A stretch of 64,000 bases of DNA from CBDCUQ01 sp965222835 (GCA_965222835.1 CBDCUQ010000003.1:992001-1056000), one strand, 5' to 3'. Counted from the first letter of the stretch, positions 17,499 through 26,602 are shown. Numbers and translations are program-made. The notes: generated by a model not told the origin, from the letters alone.

Positions 17499-18365
17499 AT
17501 GAGCGGTTCCGCCATACCCTTCGTGAAAATGAACGGCCTCGGCAACGAGATTGTCGTCGTGGATATGCGTGGCTCAAAGAAGATCTTCTCGGCCGATGAC
17601 GTCCGCGCCATCGCCGCTGCGCCGCGTTCTCACTTTGACCAGATGATGGTGTTGCACGATGCCGAAACTCCGGGCACCGATGCCTTCGTGCGCATCTATA
17701 ATGCGGATGGCTCGGAGAGTTCGGCTTGCGGAAACGGAACCCGCTGCATCGGGTGGACCGAATTTCAGCGAACCGGCCGCAATGCTTTGCGTTTTGAGAC
17801 GGCGGCAGGATTTCTTGCAGTCACAGTCTCCAGTATCGACCAAATAACAGTCGATATCGGCGAGCCGCGCTTTCGTTGGGATGAGATTCCGCTGGCCGAG
17901 CAATTCCACGATACACGGGGCATCGAGCTACAAATCGGACCTATCGATGATCCTGTTCTGCATTCTCCTTCAGTGGTCAATGTCGGCAATCCGCATGCGA
18001 TTTTCTGGGTGGATGACGTCGAGACTCATGATCTCGGCCGGTTCGGACCGCTTTTGGAAAATCATCCAATTTTTCCAGAGCGTGCCAATATTTCTCTGGC
18101 CCACGTCAGGTCGCGAAAAACAATCAATCTGGTAACCTGGGAACGCGGGGCCGGTCTCACACGCGCGTGCGGAACGGCGGCATGCGCCGCGGCCGTCTCC
18201 GCCATGCGCAAGGGGCTGACCGATCGCAAAGTCACGGTCACTCTGCCCGGGGGGCTGCTTGTCATCGAATGGACATCGGCAAATCGCATTCTGATGACCG
18301 GTCCCGTCGAAATTGAGCATGAGGATGTGTGGACGGGAGACACCGTATCGCGGGCCATGACTTAG
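17499..18365 (+). CDS. dapF: Diaminopimelate epimerase
   Basis: Converts LL- to meso-diaminopimelate for lysine and peptidoglycan synthesis, cytosolic. 288 residues with FVKMNGLGNEIVV at the start, the first catalytic Cys in ESSACGNGTRC (Cys77) and the second in TRACGTAACA (Cys224). HNPHA-like NVGNPHAIFW and the central ERGAGLT are also present. GGGG lies upstream of the ATG at 17499; the frame is open to 17445. It heads the same-strand run dapF, mtaB, ftsY, yciB, a common order in alphaproteobacteria. A palindromic repeat separates it from mtaB. Confidence 0.95.
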   Translation: MSGSAIPFVKMNGLGNEIVVVDMRGSKKIFSADDVRAIAAAPRSHFDQMMVLHDAETPGTDAFVRIYNADGSESSACGNGTRCIGWTEFQRTGRNALRFETAAGFLAVTVSSIDQITVDIGEPRFRWDEIPLAEQFHDTRGIELQIGPIDDPVLHSPSVVNVGNPHAIFWVDDVETHDLGRFGPLLENHPIFPERANISLAHVRSRKTINLVTWERGAGLTRACGTAACAAAVSAMRKGLTDRKVTVTLPGGLLVIEWTSANRILMTGPVEIEHEDVWTGDTVSRAMT

Positions 18366-18400
18366 AGCTTGTCCGGCCTGGCCGGACTCACCTCGCCAGC

Positions 18401-18460
18401 CCACTCCCCCGCCCGACCACCCAATTCATCGTCGCAATGGGTCGCCGGGAGGGGGAGTGG
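18401..18460. repeat. Dispersed palindromic repeat, copy 1
   Basis: A 60-bp imperfect palindrome between dapF and mtaB. The outer arms ccactccccc and gggggagtgg pair perfectly, the inner arms gcccgaccaccca and tgggtcgccggga pair with a few mismatches, and the loop is attcatcgtcgcaa. Related copies lie at 30383-30440 and 53901-53966, with similar loops. No T-tract follows, so it is not a simple intrinsic terminator. It may be a REP-like intergenic element. Confidence 0.75.
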
Positions 18461-18554
18461 GGTTCGATGAAGATCAGACAGACTCTAGCGAAAAGGAGCC
18501 TCCTCAGCTATCACCCGTTTGCCCACCCGCTTCGGGTCTGAACTTGTTAGGCAC

Positions 18555-19844
18555 ATGAAAGAACCCACCATCATCACACTCGGCTGCCGGCTCAATGCCT
18601 ATGAGTCGGAAGTTGTGCGCCGGCACGCGTCGGCAGCGGATCTCGGTCCATGCGTGATCGTCAATACCTGCGCCGTGACGGGCGAGGCGGTTCGGCAAGC
18701 CCGGCAGACTATTCGCAAGCTCCGGCGTGAGACACCGGCGGCGCGTATCGTGGTGACGGGGTGTGCTGCTCAAATCGAACCGGACCACTTTGCGGCGATG
18801 AGCGAAGTGGATCATGTCTTTGGCAACGACGACAAAATGCAGGCCTCGACGTGGCAGGCACTGACGCTGGACACTTCCGAACGCGTGCAGGTCAACGACA
18901 TCATGGGCGTGCGTGAGACGGCATCGCATATGATCGGCGGGTTTGGCTCACGGGCACGTGCTTATGTTCAAGTTCAGAACGGCTGCGATCATCGTTGCAC
19001 ATTCTGCATCATACCTTTCGGGCGCGGACCATCACGCTCCGTACCGGCGGGAGAGGTGGTCCGCGAAACCCGCCATCTTGTGGAGAAGGGCTATAACGAG
19101 ATCGTTCTCACCGGCGTTGATCTGACGTCCTATGGCTCGGCCCTTCCGGGGCGGCCGACGCTCGGGAAGCTTGTGCGTCAGATCTTAGCGCATGTTCCCG
19201 AGTTGCCGCGCCTGAGATTGTCCTCGATCGATCAGGTTGAGGCCGATCAGCACCTGCTCGATGCGCTGGCAAACGAGCCACGCCTCATGCCGCATTTGCA
19301 TCTTTCTCTGCAGGCGGGTGATGACATCATCCTTAAGCGCATGAAGCGGCGTCATCTGCGGGACGACGCAATTGCATTCTGTGAGGCGGCACGCCGGTTG
19401 CGTCCTGATATCGTATTCGGTGCCGACATTATTGCCGGCTTCCCGACAGAGACGGACGATATGTTTGAGAATTCGTTGCGGCTCGTCGAGGCGTGCGGAT
19501 TGACATATCTGCATGTGTTTCCCTTCTCGGCGCGTAATGGCACGCCGGCTGCCTGCATGCCTCGGGTACCAGCAGCCGTTATCAAGGATCGCGCCCGGCG
19601 CCTGCGCGAGGCCGGTTCAGCCGCACTGGCCCGCCATCTCGACAGTGTTGCGGGATCCAACGTCGACATCCTTCTTGAAAAGCCGGATGGGGGGCGCACG
19701 GCGCAGTTCACAGAAGTTGCTCTGCAAACCTCTCTGTCTCAGGCGGATGTTGGCGCAATCGTGCGGGCTCATGTTACCGGCCACAATGGTCAGCGTCTCA
19801 AGGGTGCGATCCTGCACGATCAAATGGGCGGGGTGGTCGCGTGA
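18555..19844 (+). CDS. mtaB: tRNA (t6A37) methylthiotransferase MtaB
   Basis: Radical SAM methylthiotransferase that converts t6A37 to ms2t6A37 in tRNAs reading ANN codons. 429 residues. The N-terminal UPF0004 domain has its three cluster cysteines in ITLGCRLNAYE, VNTCAVTGEA and VTGCAAQ. The radical SAM core has CDHRCTFCIIPFGRGPSRS (CX3CX2C), and a shortened TRAM-like tail follows. The start LGCRLN without an upstream extension favours MtaB over MiaB or RimO. The frame is open from a TTG at 18519, but the ATG at 18555 fits better. The stop TGA overlaps the GTG of ftsY by 4 nt (GTGA), implying translational coupling. Confidence 0.92.
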   Translation: MKEPTIITLGCRLNAYESEVVRRHASAADLGPCVIVNTCAVTGEAVRQARQTIRKLRRETPAARIVVTGCAAQIEPDHFAAMSEVDHVFGNDDKMQASTWQALTLDTSERVQVNDIMGVRETASHMIGGFGSRARAYVQVQNGCDHRCTFCIIPFGRGPSRSVPAGEVVRETRHLVEKGYNEIVLTGVDLTSYGSALPGRPTLGKLVRQILAHVPELPRLRLSSIDQVEADQHLLDALANEPRLMPHLHLSLQAGDDIILKRMKRRHLRDDAIAFCEAARRLRPDIVFGADIIAGFPTETDDMFENSLRLVEACGLTYLHVFPFSARNGTPAACMPRVPAAVIKDRARRLREAGSAALARHLDSVAGSNVDILLEKPDGGRTAQFTEVALQTSLSQADVGAIVRAHVTGHNGQRLKGAILHDQMGGVVA

Positions 19845-20932
19845 GCGGGGACGGGACGGACAAGCCGAAGACTATTCTTGGGCGGGTGTTCGGCGCAAAG
19901 GGGCCCGCAAGAGCGGGGCCCGCCGATGAGACTGCACAAGGGCGTTCCGACGCTTCGGCTCAATCGGCCGATGATCCTGCTTCGGTGCCGGGCGCAGACG
20001 CGCCAGCAACGCCTGCGACGTCAGGCTGGTTCGACCGCCTCAAAAGCGGCCTCTCAAAGACGTCATCGAAACTTTCAAACGGCATCACGGGGCTGTTTTC
20101 CAAGCGCAAGCTTGATGGAGCCACGCTTGAGGATCTTGAGGATCTGCTGATTCAGGCGGATCTCGGCGTCGAGACTTCGCTACGCATTACCGACGCTATT
20201 TCCAAAGGCCGGTATGAAAAGGGTATTTCCGCCGATGAGGTGCTGTCGATCCTGGCGCAAGAGGTCGAACGCACACTTGCCCCTGTGGCGCGTCCGCTCC
20301 AAATCGATGCTTCAAGAAAACCCCACGTGGTGCTCGTGGTGGGCGTCAACGGAAGCGGTAAAACAACGACGATCGGCAAGTTGACGGCTCGGTTTGCCAA
20401 AGAGGGTAAGAGCGTGATGCTCGCGGCGGGCGATACATTCCGTGCCGCGGCTATCGATCAGTTGAAGATATGGGGCGAACGCACGGGGGCGCCTGTTCTG
20501 GCGCGGGAGGTCGGCGCGGATTCGTCTGGCCTAGCATTTGACGCTCTCTCTGCCGCGCGTGATGCCGGCTCGGATGTCTTGCTTATCGATACGGCCGGGC
20601 GCCTTCAGAACAAGCAAGCGTTGATGGAAGAGCTTGAGAAAATGGTGCGCGTATTGAAGAAGCTGGATCCCACGGCGCCTCACGACGTGCTTTTGGTTCT
20701 GGATGCCACGACCGGGCAAAACGCGCTCAATCAGGTTGAGGTATTCTGTAAGTCTGCCGGCGTTACGGGATTGATCATGACCAAGCTGGACGGTACGGCA
20801 CGGGGAGGCATTTTGGTCGCCATCGCCGCAAAGCACGGTGTCCCTGTTCATGCCATCGGTGTGGGGGAGGGTATTGACGACTTGCAGTCCTTCGACCCCG
20901 GAGAATTCGCAAAGGCCATCGCGCTCAGTTAG
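19841..20932 (+). CDS. ftsY: Signal recognition particle receptor FtsY
   Basis: SRP-receptor GTPase that docks ribosome-SRP complexes at the inner membrane. 363 residues. An Ala/Asp/Gly-rich N-terminal ~60 residues (the variable A domain, short here) precedes the N domain and the G domain: GVNGSGKTTTIGKL (P-loop), DTFRAAAIDQL, DTAGRLQNK, and TKLDGTARGG, ending GVGEGIDDLQSFDP. The GTG start at 19841 overlaps the mtaB stop. The G-domain motifs DTFRAAA and GIDDLQPF-like end separate it from Ffh, which also has a C-terminal M domain. Confidence 0.95.
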   Translation: MSGDGTDKPKTILGRVFGAKGPARAGPADETAQGRSDASAQSADDPASVPGADAPATPATSGWFDRLKSGLSKTSSKLSNGITGLFSKRKLDGATLEDLEDLLIQADLGVETSLRITDAISKGRYEKGISADEVLSILAQEVERTLAPVARPLQIDASRKPHVVLVVGVNGSGKTTTIGKLTARFAKEGKSVMLAAGDTFRAAAIDQLKIWGERTGAPVLAREVGADSSGLAFDALSAARDAGSDVLLIDTAGRLQNKQALMEELEKMVRVLKKLDPTAPHDVLLVLDATTGQNALNQVEVFCKSAGVTGLIMTKLDGTARGGILVAIAAKHGVPVHAIGVGEGIDDLQSFDPGEFAKAIALS

Positions 20933-21006
20933 ACTCTAAGAACAAGGTGCGGTCTGCAGGCCTCAGGCCTTCGTGGCGCCACGAACGGAAAGACATCTCA
21001 ATTCCC

Positions 21007-21981
21007 ATGAGCAAACGCCACCGGATCTACCCGTTTAACGCCGAGCAGACGGTCAATATTCTCTCCGAATTCGGGCCTCTCGTGACGATGTTCGTCGTCA
21101 ACGCCCTCACCAAAGACATCAACAAGGGCACGTGGGCCCTGCTCTTCACCACGGTTCTGGCGATTGGGGCGATGTTTTACATGTTTCGCCGCCCGCCGAT
21201 CTTTCCGCTTATCGCCTCTTCCGTGACGATTGGCTTTGGCGCGCTCACAATCCTCACCGGCAATCCGATGTGGGTGCAAATCAAGGTCACGATCTTCAAT
21301 GCCTTGTTCGCCGGCTTTTTGTTCGGCGGCTTGTGGAAGTATGCCGGGCGCTTGCGTCTGGCGCTTGAACTCGGTCCGATCCTAGCCATGCTCATCGTCA
21401 GCTGGACGATCGGACTTTATCCCGGCGTGTGGACGCTGTTTGCGGTGATGGTGCTGGCGGTCGGCCTTTCGCGTGGCCATCTTTCCGATCTGGATTGGGT
21501 GACGCTTGGCATTACGGCGAGCTTCGTCGTTCTCGACTTAACGGCGTATGATCCGCTTTGGCTCAAGACGAACCTGCTTATCTGCAGCTCCCTGGCCGGA
21601 GGTTTCGCGTTGGGCGCAACGATCATGCGCCGCAACTTCTTCAAGTATGTGTTCGAGAGGACATTTCACTATACGCAGGAAGGTTGGGACATCTTCACGC
21701 GCAGCTTTGCCTGGTTTTTTGTTCTCACGGCCTGTGCCAACGAGATCGTACGACTGACCTTCAAGGATGTGCAGATCTACACGTTTCTCGGACACGAACT
21801 GTCAGGCGTAAACATTTGGATCCTGTTTAAGGTTGCCATCGTTATGCCGGCCAGCGGTATCTATGCGTGGCTCCTCACGCGATGGATGCGCCGGCACAAT
21901 GCCTTTGAACACAGCCAGCCCGCCGAAGAGAGCCGGCCCACCAAATCCACCGAAGTCGTCGGACAAGCCCAGGATACCTGA
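21007..21981 (+). CDS. YciB/IspZ-type septation membrane protein with internal duplication
   Basis: 324 residues, about 9-10 hydrophobic helices, inner membrane. YciB family proteins (about 180-200 residues, five helices) affect septation and envelope integrity. The first part (VNILSEFGPLVTMFVVNALT through GNPMWVQIKVTIFNALFAGF) matches one YciB core. A second core starts at LALELGPILAMLIVSWTIG and runs to LWLKTNLLICSSLAGGFALG, then to the family's C-terminal EGWDIFTRSFAWFFVLTAC and NEIVRLTF. So this gene looks like one and a half to two YciB units in tandem. Its TGA is followed after one base by the ATG of a normal-length paralogue. The ATG at 21007 starts the conserved part; the frame is open to 20947. 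Confidence 0.75.
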   Translation: MSKRHRIYPFNAEQTVNILSEFGPLVTMFVVNALTKDINKGTWALLFTTVLAIGAMFYMFRRPPIFPLIASSVTIGFGALTILTGNPMWVQIKVTIFNALFAGFLFGGLWKYAGRLRLALELGPILAMLIVSWTIGLYPGVWTLFAVMVLAVGLSRGHLSDLDWVTLGITASFVVLDLTAYDPLWLKTNLLICSSLAGGFALGATIMRRNFFKYVFERTFHYTQEGWDIFTRSFAWFFVLTACANEIVRLTFKDVQIYTFLGHELSGVNIWILFKVAIVMPASGIYAWLLTRWMRRHNAFEHSQPAEESRPTKSTEVVGQAQDT

Positions 21982-21982
21982 T

Positions 21983-22567
21983 ATGACGGATGCCAAGAAC
22001 GATGTTTCCGAGACGGAGACCCCCGGCCACAATCAACTTGTTAAATCGTTGATTGAATTTGGGCCCTTGATTGCATTCTTCATCGCCTACAAGACCTATG
22101 ACATCTTCTGGGCGACGGCCACGATTGTCGTGGCGACACTCATTTCCCTTGTCTTTTCCAGAGTGCTCTACGGGAAGATCGCGGCCATGCCCGTGGTCAC
22201 AGCGGTCGTGGTCACCATCTTCGGTGGTCTTACGCTTTGGCTCAACGACCCGACGTTCATCTACCTTAAGCCGACAATTGTGAACCTGCTATTCGCCGGC
22301 GCACTGTTCGTGGGGCAGCTGATGGGGCGGCCGCTCATCAAGATGCTGCTCGGAGAGCAATTGAAACTGGCCGATGAGGGATGGGACAAGTTCACGGTGC
22401 GCTGGATCTTGTTCTTTCTGTTCGTGGCGGGGCTCAACGAATTTGTCTGGCGCAACTTTACCGAGGACACGTGGGTCACCTTCAAAGTATTCGGTATCCT
22501 GCCGCTCACTCTTGTATTTGCACTTATGCAAGTCGGATTGATAAAGCGCTATACCGTTGAAGATTAA
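21983..22567 (+). CDS. yciB: Inner-membrane septation protein YciB/IspZ
   Basis: 194 residues, five membrane helices. Shows SLIEFGPLIAFFIAYKTYD, FGGLTLWLNDPTFIYLKPT, NLLFAGALFVGQLMGRPL, EGWDKFTVRWILFFLFVAG and NEFVWRNFTEDTWVTFKVF in the order and length of YciB. The protein is thought to act with other septum or envelope factors; the molecular role is unclear. The ATG is one base after the stop of the duplicated paralogue, so the two are surely coupled. It closes the dapF-mtaB-ftsY-yciB run. Confidence 0.9.
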   Translation: MTDAKNDVSETETPGHNQLVKSLIEFGPLIAFFIAYKTYDIFWATATIVVATLISLVFSRVLYGKIAAMPVVTAVVVTIFGGLTLWLNDPTFIYLKPTIVNLLFAGALFVGQLMGRPLIKMLLGEQLKLADEGWDKFTVRWILFFLFVAGLNEFVWRNFTEDTWVTFKVFGILPLTLVFALMQVGLIKRYTVED

Positions 22568-22688
22568 GTATTTCTACGTTCATTGAAAGCATAACGATAA
22601 TTTGTGCGCAACCCAATTGCGGGGGTTGCTCTGTATAATGTCTATCTTAAGGTGTTCTATTATCGGAATATTTGTCCACATCGACAAT

Positions 22689-22703
22689 TTAAGTAGACGT
22701 TAA
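22689..22703. promoter_or_regulatory. Candidate CtrA-binding site
   Basis: Exact TTAA-N7-TTAA (ttaagtagacgttaa), the full consensus for the alphaproteobacterial cell-cycle regulator CtrA. It lies in the AT-rich 268-bp gap upstream of the MarR-family gene, 133 bp before its ATG, and is followed by an A/T-run. A chance match is possible in AT-rich DNA; no promoter elements could be placed with confidence. Confidence 0.35.
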
Positions 22704-22835
22704 AATTTTTTTTCGTATTTTCTTGATTGCGCGATGTTACCTTTTCGAGTTTGGCAAAGACGCTTTTTGCCGGAGCTTGACGTGTACTGAGCGTGATTTT
22801 GATGCGACGCGGCTCTCCGGCAGAAAAATAGCACA

Positions 22836-23324
22836 ATGGCTCGAGATACATCCAAGGATTCCAACTCCAACAAGCTGGATCGCTCTCCTATACATCTTCT
22901 CCACCGCGCAGGTCAGTGCGCGGGTGACATCTTCCTCTCCGAGATGGTTGATAGTGGTCTTACACCGCGCCAGTACGCTGTGCTTCTAACGGTATCTGAG
23001 AACGAAGGGCTCAGCCAAACTCAGCTCGTCGAAAAGACTGGCATTGACCGGTCAACCCTTGCCGATGTTGTCCGCCGCATGCTGAAGAAGGGGCTCTTAC
23101 AGCGCCGACGGACCCGAGAGGATGCGCGGGCCTACGCGGTCAAAGTCACGGAGGAGGGAAGGCAGGCTCTCAAGACCGCTGATCCCATCGCAAAGCGCGT
23201 GGACGAGCGCCTGCTGTGTGCTCTTCCTGTTCAGCAGAGGGAGCGCTTTTTGCACGACCTGCGGGCCATCGTGCAATCGCTCGCTGTCGACGTGGCCTTG
23301 GACAAGCGGAGCGGCCGACTTTAG
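22836..23324 (+). CDS. MarR-family transcriptional regulator
   Basis: 162 residues, cytosolic, expected to bind DNA as a dimer. The winged helix shows LTPRQYAVLLTVSENEGLSQ, TQLVEKTGIDRSTLADVVRR (recognition helix region) and the wing LLQRRRTREDARAYAVKVT, then the C-terminal dimerisation helices. The ligand is unknown. The upstream 268 bp is strikingly AT-rich for this window and contains a CtrA-like box. It is followed, 190 bp later, by a FabH-type gene on the same strand, which might be a target. Confidence 0.85.
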   Translation: MARDTSKDSNSNKLDRSPIHLLHRAGQCAGDIFLSEMVDSGLTPRQYAVLLTVSENEGLSQTQLVEKTGIDRSTLADVVRRMLKKGLLQRRRTREDARAYAVKVTEEGRQALKTADPIAKRVDERLLCALPVQQRERFLHDLRAIVQSLAVDVALDKRSGRL

Positions 23325-23514
23325 GCCTTCAGAGAGCTTCACCGACGCATGTGTCGTGGCCCGAATTTGTGGCTTCTCGATCCACTCCTCCACGTTCACC
23401 CTGTCATTTGCCGTGCGTGCGCGGCCGCGCTAGATCAAACGGCAGCCTAAGGGTGTTGGTGCCTCTCTCAGGTTCTGCGGGGCGCTGACACAAACCAGAT
23501 TCGCTGCACACCCG

Positions 23515-24489
23515 ATGCCTGTCCAAATTATCTCCACCGGCCATTACGCTCCCCAACGCCGGGTCACCAATGCCGAACTCGAAGCCATGCTTAAGCTTGA
23601 GGGTGGATGGATCGAACGGCGTACGGGCATTGCCGAGCGCCGTTGGGCGGCGGATGGCGAAGCCCTTTCTGACATGGCGGTTCGCGCGGGTGAGATGGCA
23701 CTCGCGTGCGCCGGCCTCGGCGATCGACAGTTGGGCTTGCTTGTTCTTGCCACGTCGACGCCGGATCACCTCTTGCCGCCGACAGCGCCGCTTGTCGCGC
23801 AGCGCCTGGGCCTGACATGCGGGGCGATTGACTTGGCGGGTGCGTGCGCCGGGTTCCTTTATGCGCTGACGTTCGCGGATGGATTCGTTCGCACGCATAA
23901 TGCTCCGGTGATTGTCATTGCGGCGAACATTCTCTCCCGGCGCATGGACCTTTCCGACCAGGCGAGCGCCATTCTCTTTGCCGATGCGGCAGGTGCTGTC
24001 GTCTTAGCGCCGGATGAGCGGCCGCGCGCGGGCATTCTCGGTGTGCGGTTCGCGTCCGATGGTGGGAGTTACGACCTTATCAAGATTCCGGCCGGCGGCA
24101 GCCGGAAGCCATTCGAGGCCGGCCTTGATCCGGGTGAAACGCTGATGCAGATCTCGGATGGCCGGGCCGTCTTCTCGAAAGCCGTTGCCATGATGACGGA
24201 TACGTCGCGTTCCGCACTCGCGTCAGCAGATCTCGACGTGGCCGATATTGCGCATTGGATCCCGCATCAGGCCAATCAGCGGATCATCTCAGCCACGCAG
24301 ACCAAGCTTGGCGTTAAAGAAGAGACCGTACTGTCCTCCGTGCGCCTTTACGGGAACAGTTCGGCGGCAACGATACCGCTGACGCTCTCGCTGGAAACAG
24401 AGACATGCGAATTTGCGGCCGGTGAGGTTCTGCTGATGAGTGCGGCAGGCGCCGGTCTCACGGGCGGCGCTGTCGTCTGGGGCTTTTAG
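23515..24489 (+). CDS. 3-oxoacyl-ACP synthase III-like protein (FabH family)
   Basis: 324-residue thiolase-fold condensing enzyme. The full triad is present: Cys111 in DLAGACAGF, His251 in WIPHQAN and Asn281 in YGNSSAAT. FabH starts fatty-acid synthesis by condensing acetyl-CoA with malonyl-ACP. This gene is not in the usual plsX-fabH-ihfA context, and its sequence (for example ANILSRRMDLSDQ) suggests a paralogue. It might serve branched or special acyl chains or a dedicated pathway. It is preceded by a MarR-type regulator. I leave the symbol empty because the exact role is open. Confidence 0.8.
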   Translation: MPVQIISTGHYAPQRRVTNAELEAMLKLEGGWIERRTGIAERRWAADGEALSDMAVRAGEMALACAGLGDRQLGLLVLATSTPDHLLPPTAPLVAQRLGLTCGAIDLAGACAGFLYALTFADGFVRTHNAPVIVIAANILSRRMDLSDQASAILFADAAGAVVLAPDERPRAGILGVRFASDGGSYDLIKIPAGGSRKPFEAGLDPGETLMQISDGRAVFSKAVAMMTDTSRSALASADLDVADIAHWIPHQANQRIISATQTKLGVKEETVLSSVRLYGNSSAATIPLTLSLETETCEFAAGEVLLMSAAGAGLTGGAVVWGF

Positions 24490-24551
24490 AGTCTCATCCG
24501 TTCAAGTCGGACCACCCACTTCCCCGCCCGGCAACCGCGAGGGCGCACTGC

Positions 24552-25226
24552 CTAGCCGCGCCAGCCGCCGACGCTTTGCAGCATCTGCCAGTTGGTCTGA
24601 AAGAGCACCAACGCCAGAAACAGAATCCAGAAATTCGTTGGTAGTGCTGCAATGCCAAGGAGCACGGCAAGGAGTATTCCAAGGGAGCCAATGATGCGGA
24701 CAGACCACCGATGCCCGAGAATGGTGCCCAGCCACGAGTCGAGGGTGTGGCCTCCATCGAGTGGATAGGCGGGCAGCAAGTTGAAGATCATGAGATAGAA
24801 ATTGATGGTTGCCAGCGTGCCCATGGCAAGCGCCAGCATGGGCTTGCCTGCTGTCGCTCCCTGGACCGTCAGCGCGTCGAAGCCAAGCCACAGCAGAAGA
24901 TTGGCGGCGGGGCCGGCCAAGTAGATCACGGTGCGCGCAATAACAGACGCCGGCAATGATCGCTCGAAATGCGCAATGCCTCCGAGGCCCATCAGCTCGA
25001 TGTGGGTCACGTGCGCACCAAAGAGCCGTCCCGCAAATGCGTGTCCCAGCTCATGCAACAGGATAGAGAGAATGATGCCGGCAATGATGACCAGACCGGC
25101 GGACACGAGCTGGGAATCACCGCCCGTAAAGTAGGGATAGGTGAACAGGATCAAGATCAGCACGAACATCATGTCGAGCACGATCGGAATGCCCGCAATT
25201 CTTCCAAGCTCGACCTGAGTGAACAT
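24552..25226 (-). CDS. Site-2 protease family zinc metalloprotease (M50)
   Basis: 224 residues, about six hydrophobic helices, inner membrane. HELGH (58-62) in ILSILLHELGHAFAGRLFG binds zinc; the second motif NLLPAYPLDGGHTLDS supplies the third ligand Asp. No PDZ or CBS domain is present, so this is a minimal S2P of the kind that may cleave membrane-bound regulators within the membrane. The ATG at 25226 fits the family start (MFTQVELGRIAGIPI), with AAGG upstream; the frame is open to 25364. It converges on the FabH-like gene and diverges from the GYF gene. Confidence 0.85.
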   Translation of the reverse strand: MFTQVELGRIAGIPIVLDMMFVLILILFTYPYFTGGDSQLVSAGLVIIAGIILSILLHELGHAFAGRLFGAHVTHIELMGLGGIAHFERSLPASVIARTVIYLAGPAANLLLWLGFDALTVQGATAGKPMLALAMGTLATINFYLMIFNLLPAYPLDGGHTLDSWLGTILGHRWSVRIIGSLGILLAVLLGIAALPTNFWILFLALVLFQTNWQMLQSVGGWRG

Positions 25227-25486
25227 GAGATCTGGCCTTTCGTGCTTCCCGCCGGTGGCGCGGGACTGGAGAAGCGTCCGCGCGCGGCCCCTCTTACCGT
25301 ATTCGTGCTCTCGAGTCTTTTCAGATTGGGTCGAACCACCTGCACCCCCGGCTGGGCACGTCAATGTAAGTTGAACGTGGTCTTCGGACCACGGTGGTCC
25401 CCAACGCGATCGGATGGCGAAATCACATATTGTGGCAGGGACGCTCCCGGCTTATGCTCGTATTGAGTAGCGCGTTGGGTCTTCAG

Positions 25487-26104
25487 ATGTCCCATACTGG
25501 CGAAACGAGCTGGCATATCAAGCGGCACGGGCAAAGCACGGGTCCCGTCACCGACTTGGAACTCGCATGCCTCGCGCATGCAAACCATCTTTACGCCACC
25601 GATCTCATCTGGTGCAATGGCATGCCGGATTGGGTGCCCGCAGGTTCGGTGACCGGTCTTCTGCCGCGACCATTACCGGGTGCGCTTCCACCGCTCTTAC
25701 CGCCTCGTCCGCAACCGGGGCTCGGCGAGCTCTATCAGCACTACTACGATGTGATGCCGACCCGATCGATTTTCGACGCGCGGGTGCCGCCGCCGTTGCC
25801 GCAGCCTGAACCGTCACATTCTCCGCCGCCACAACAGACCTCAGACGATACGCCGGACTTGGATGCTCTCTCAACGTCGCTTGCGAACGCTCTCAGAGCC
25901 GTCGGACAAGAGGACGCGAACGAGGATGATGATGGCAGCATCGCCGGTGCTTCTGACGACGCTGGTCGCCCAGCGGTAGGCAACGGCGACGCGCCTCACG
26001 TCGCTGTGCAAGGCACGCCACCGTCAATACCGTCTACACCTCCGGCGCCGGTCGCGCCGCCGCCGATCCCGGCCGCGCCGTCGACGGCGGCCAAGGCTCG
26101 TTAG
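25487..26104 (+). CDS. GYF-domain protein with Pro-rich tail
   Basis: 205 residues. The N-terminal ~55 residues, from SWHIKRHGQSTGPVTDLELA to DLIWCNGMPDWVPA, form a GYF_2 domain, a small fold linked in bacteria to protein binding. The rest is Pro/Ala-rich and low in complexity, with clusters of PPP, and ends APSTAAKAR. No membrane segment or signal peptide is visible. A larger GYF_2 protein lies at 62017-63411. The frame is open to 25394; I chose the ATG at 25487, directly before the domain, with 25454 as alternative. Confidence 0.65.
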   Translation: MSHTGETSWHIKRHGQSTGPVTDLELACLAHANHLYATDLIWCNGMPDWVPAGSVTGLLPRPLPGALPPLLPPRPQPGLGELYQHYYDVMPTRSIFDARVPPPLPQPEPSHSPPPQQTSDDTPDLDALSTSLANALRAVGQEDANEDDDGSIAGASDDAGRPAVGNGDAPHVAVQGTPPSIPSTPPAPVAPPPIPAAPSTAAKAR

Positions 26105-26119
26105 GACTAGTTCTTGTCC

Positions 26120-26315
26120 CTAAAAGTAGTGGTTGCGTTCGGCGCCGTCGAAGCGGCCGCTCTTAAGACAACAACGCTTGAAACCGGCGGCCAGACCAGC
26201 AGGGGCAAAGATCGTTACGTCCGAGTTTTTCGACCAATTCCACGTCACCGTGCACGATGCGTGGTCCGCGTTTGACGCGGGTTTCGGATGGGGCCGAGCG
26301 GCGCCGCTTGCTCAT
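26120..26315 (-). pseudogene. SEC-C motif protein, frameshifted remnant
   Basis: From an ATG at 26315 the frame reads MSKRRRSAPSETRVKRG and then VEKLGRNDLCPCWSG, the start of a SEC-C zinc motif (normally GRNDPCPCGSGKKYKKCC). The frame then breaks: it ends at 26163 as RRFQALLS. One base over, GFKRCCLKSGRFD continues to a stop at 26120. One extra base in the run near 26181-26183 explains this. Without the shift, a ~65-residue SEC-C protein of the kind found as free-standing small proteins would result. Confidence 0.55.
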
Positions 26316-26602
26316 CGTCTCAAAAGCAAGGGAGCGCATCGACGTCGCGACGCTTACGGGTCATGACACGCCTCCATGGGTGTGGGGTTCAGGTATCCGA
26401 TGTGATGCCCGCTGCCTTCTACGGCAATGTGCCGGCACCGGGAAACCGAGGAAATCCCTGCAAAATGCGGCACGATTTCGACGATGATTGTCTTATGGGC
26501 TGTACATGTTGCGAAATTGATCCAAGCCACAGCATCGGATTTCTCTGGAGCAGCATCGACAAGAGACTTAGCGTTCTTGACTGTTTCAGCAACTTGTTGG
26601 GC

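Noticed and set aside
18401..18460. Intrinsic terminator of dapF
   Set aside because: The hairpin is far longer than needed, has no T-run, and recurs in two other places with a conserved loop.
24500..24545. Fourth copy of the long intergenic palindrome
   Set aside because: It shares a short accacccacttccccgcccgg-like arm, but no matching second arm is present.
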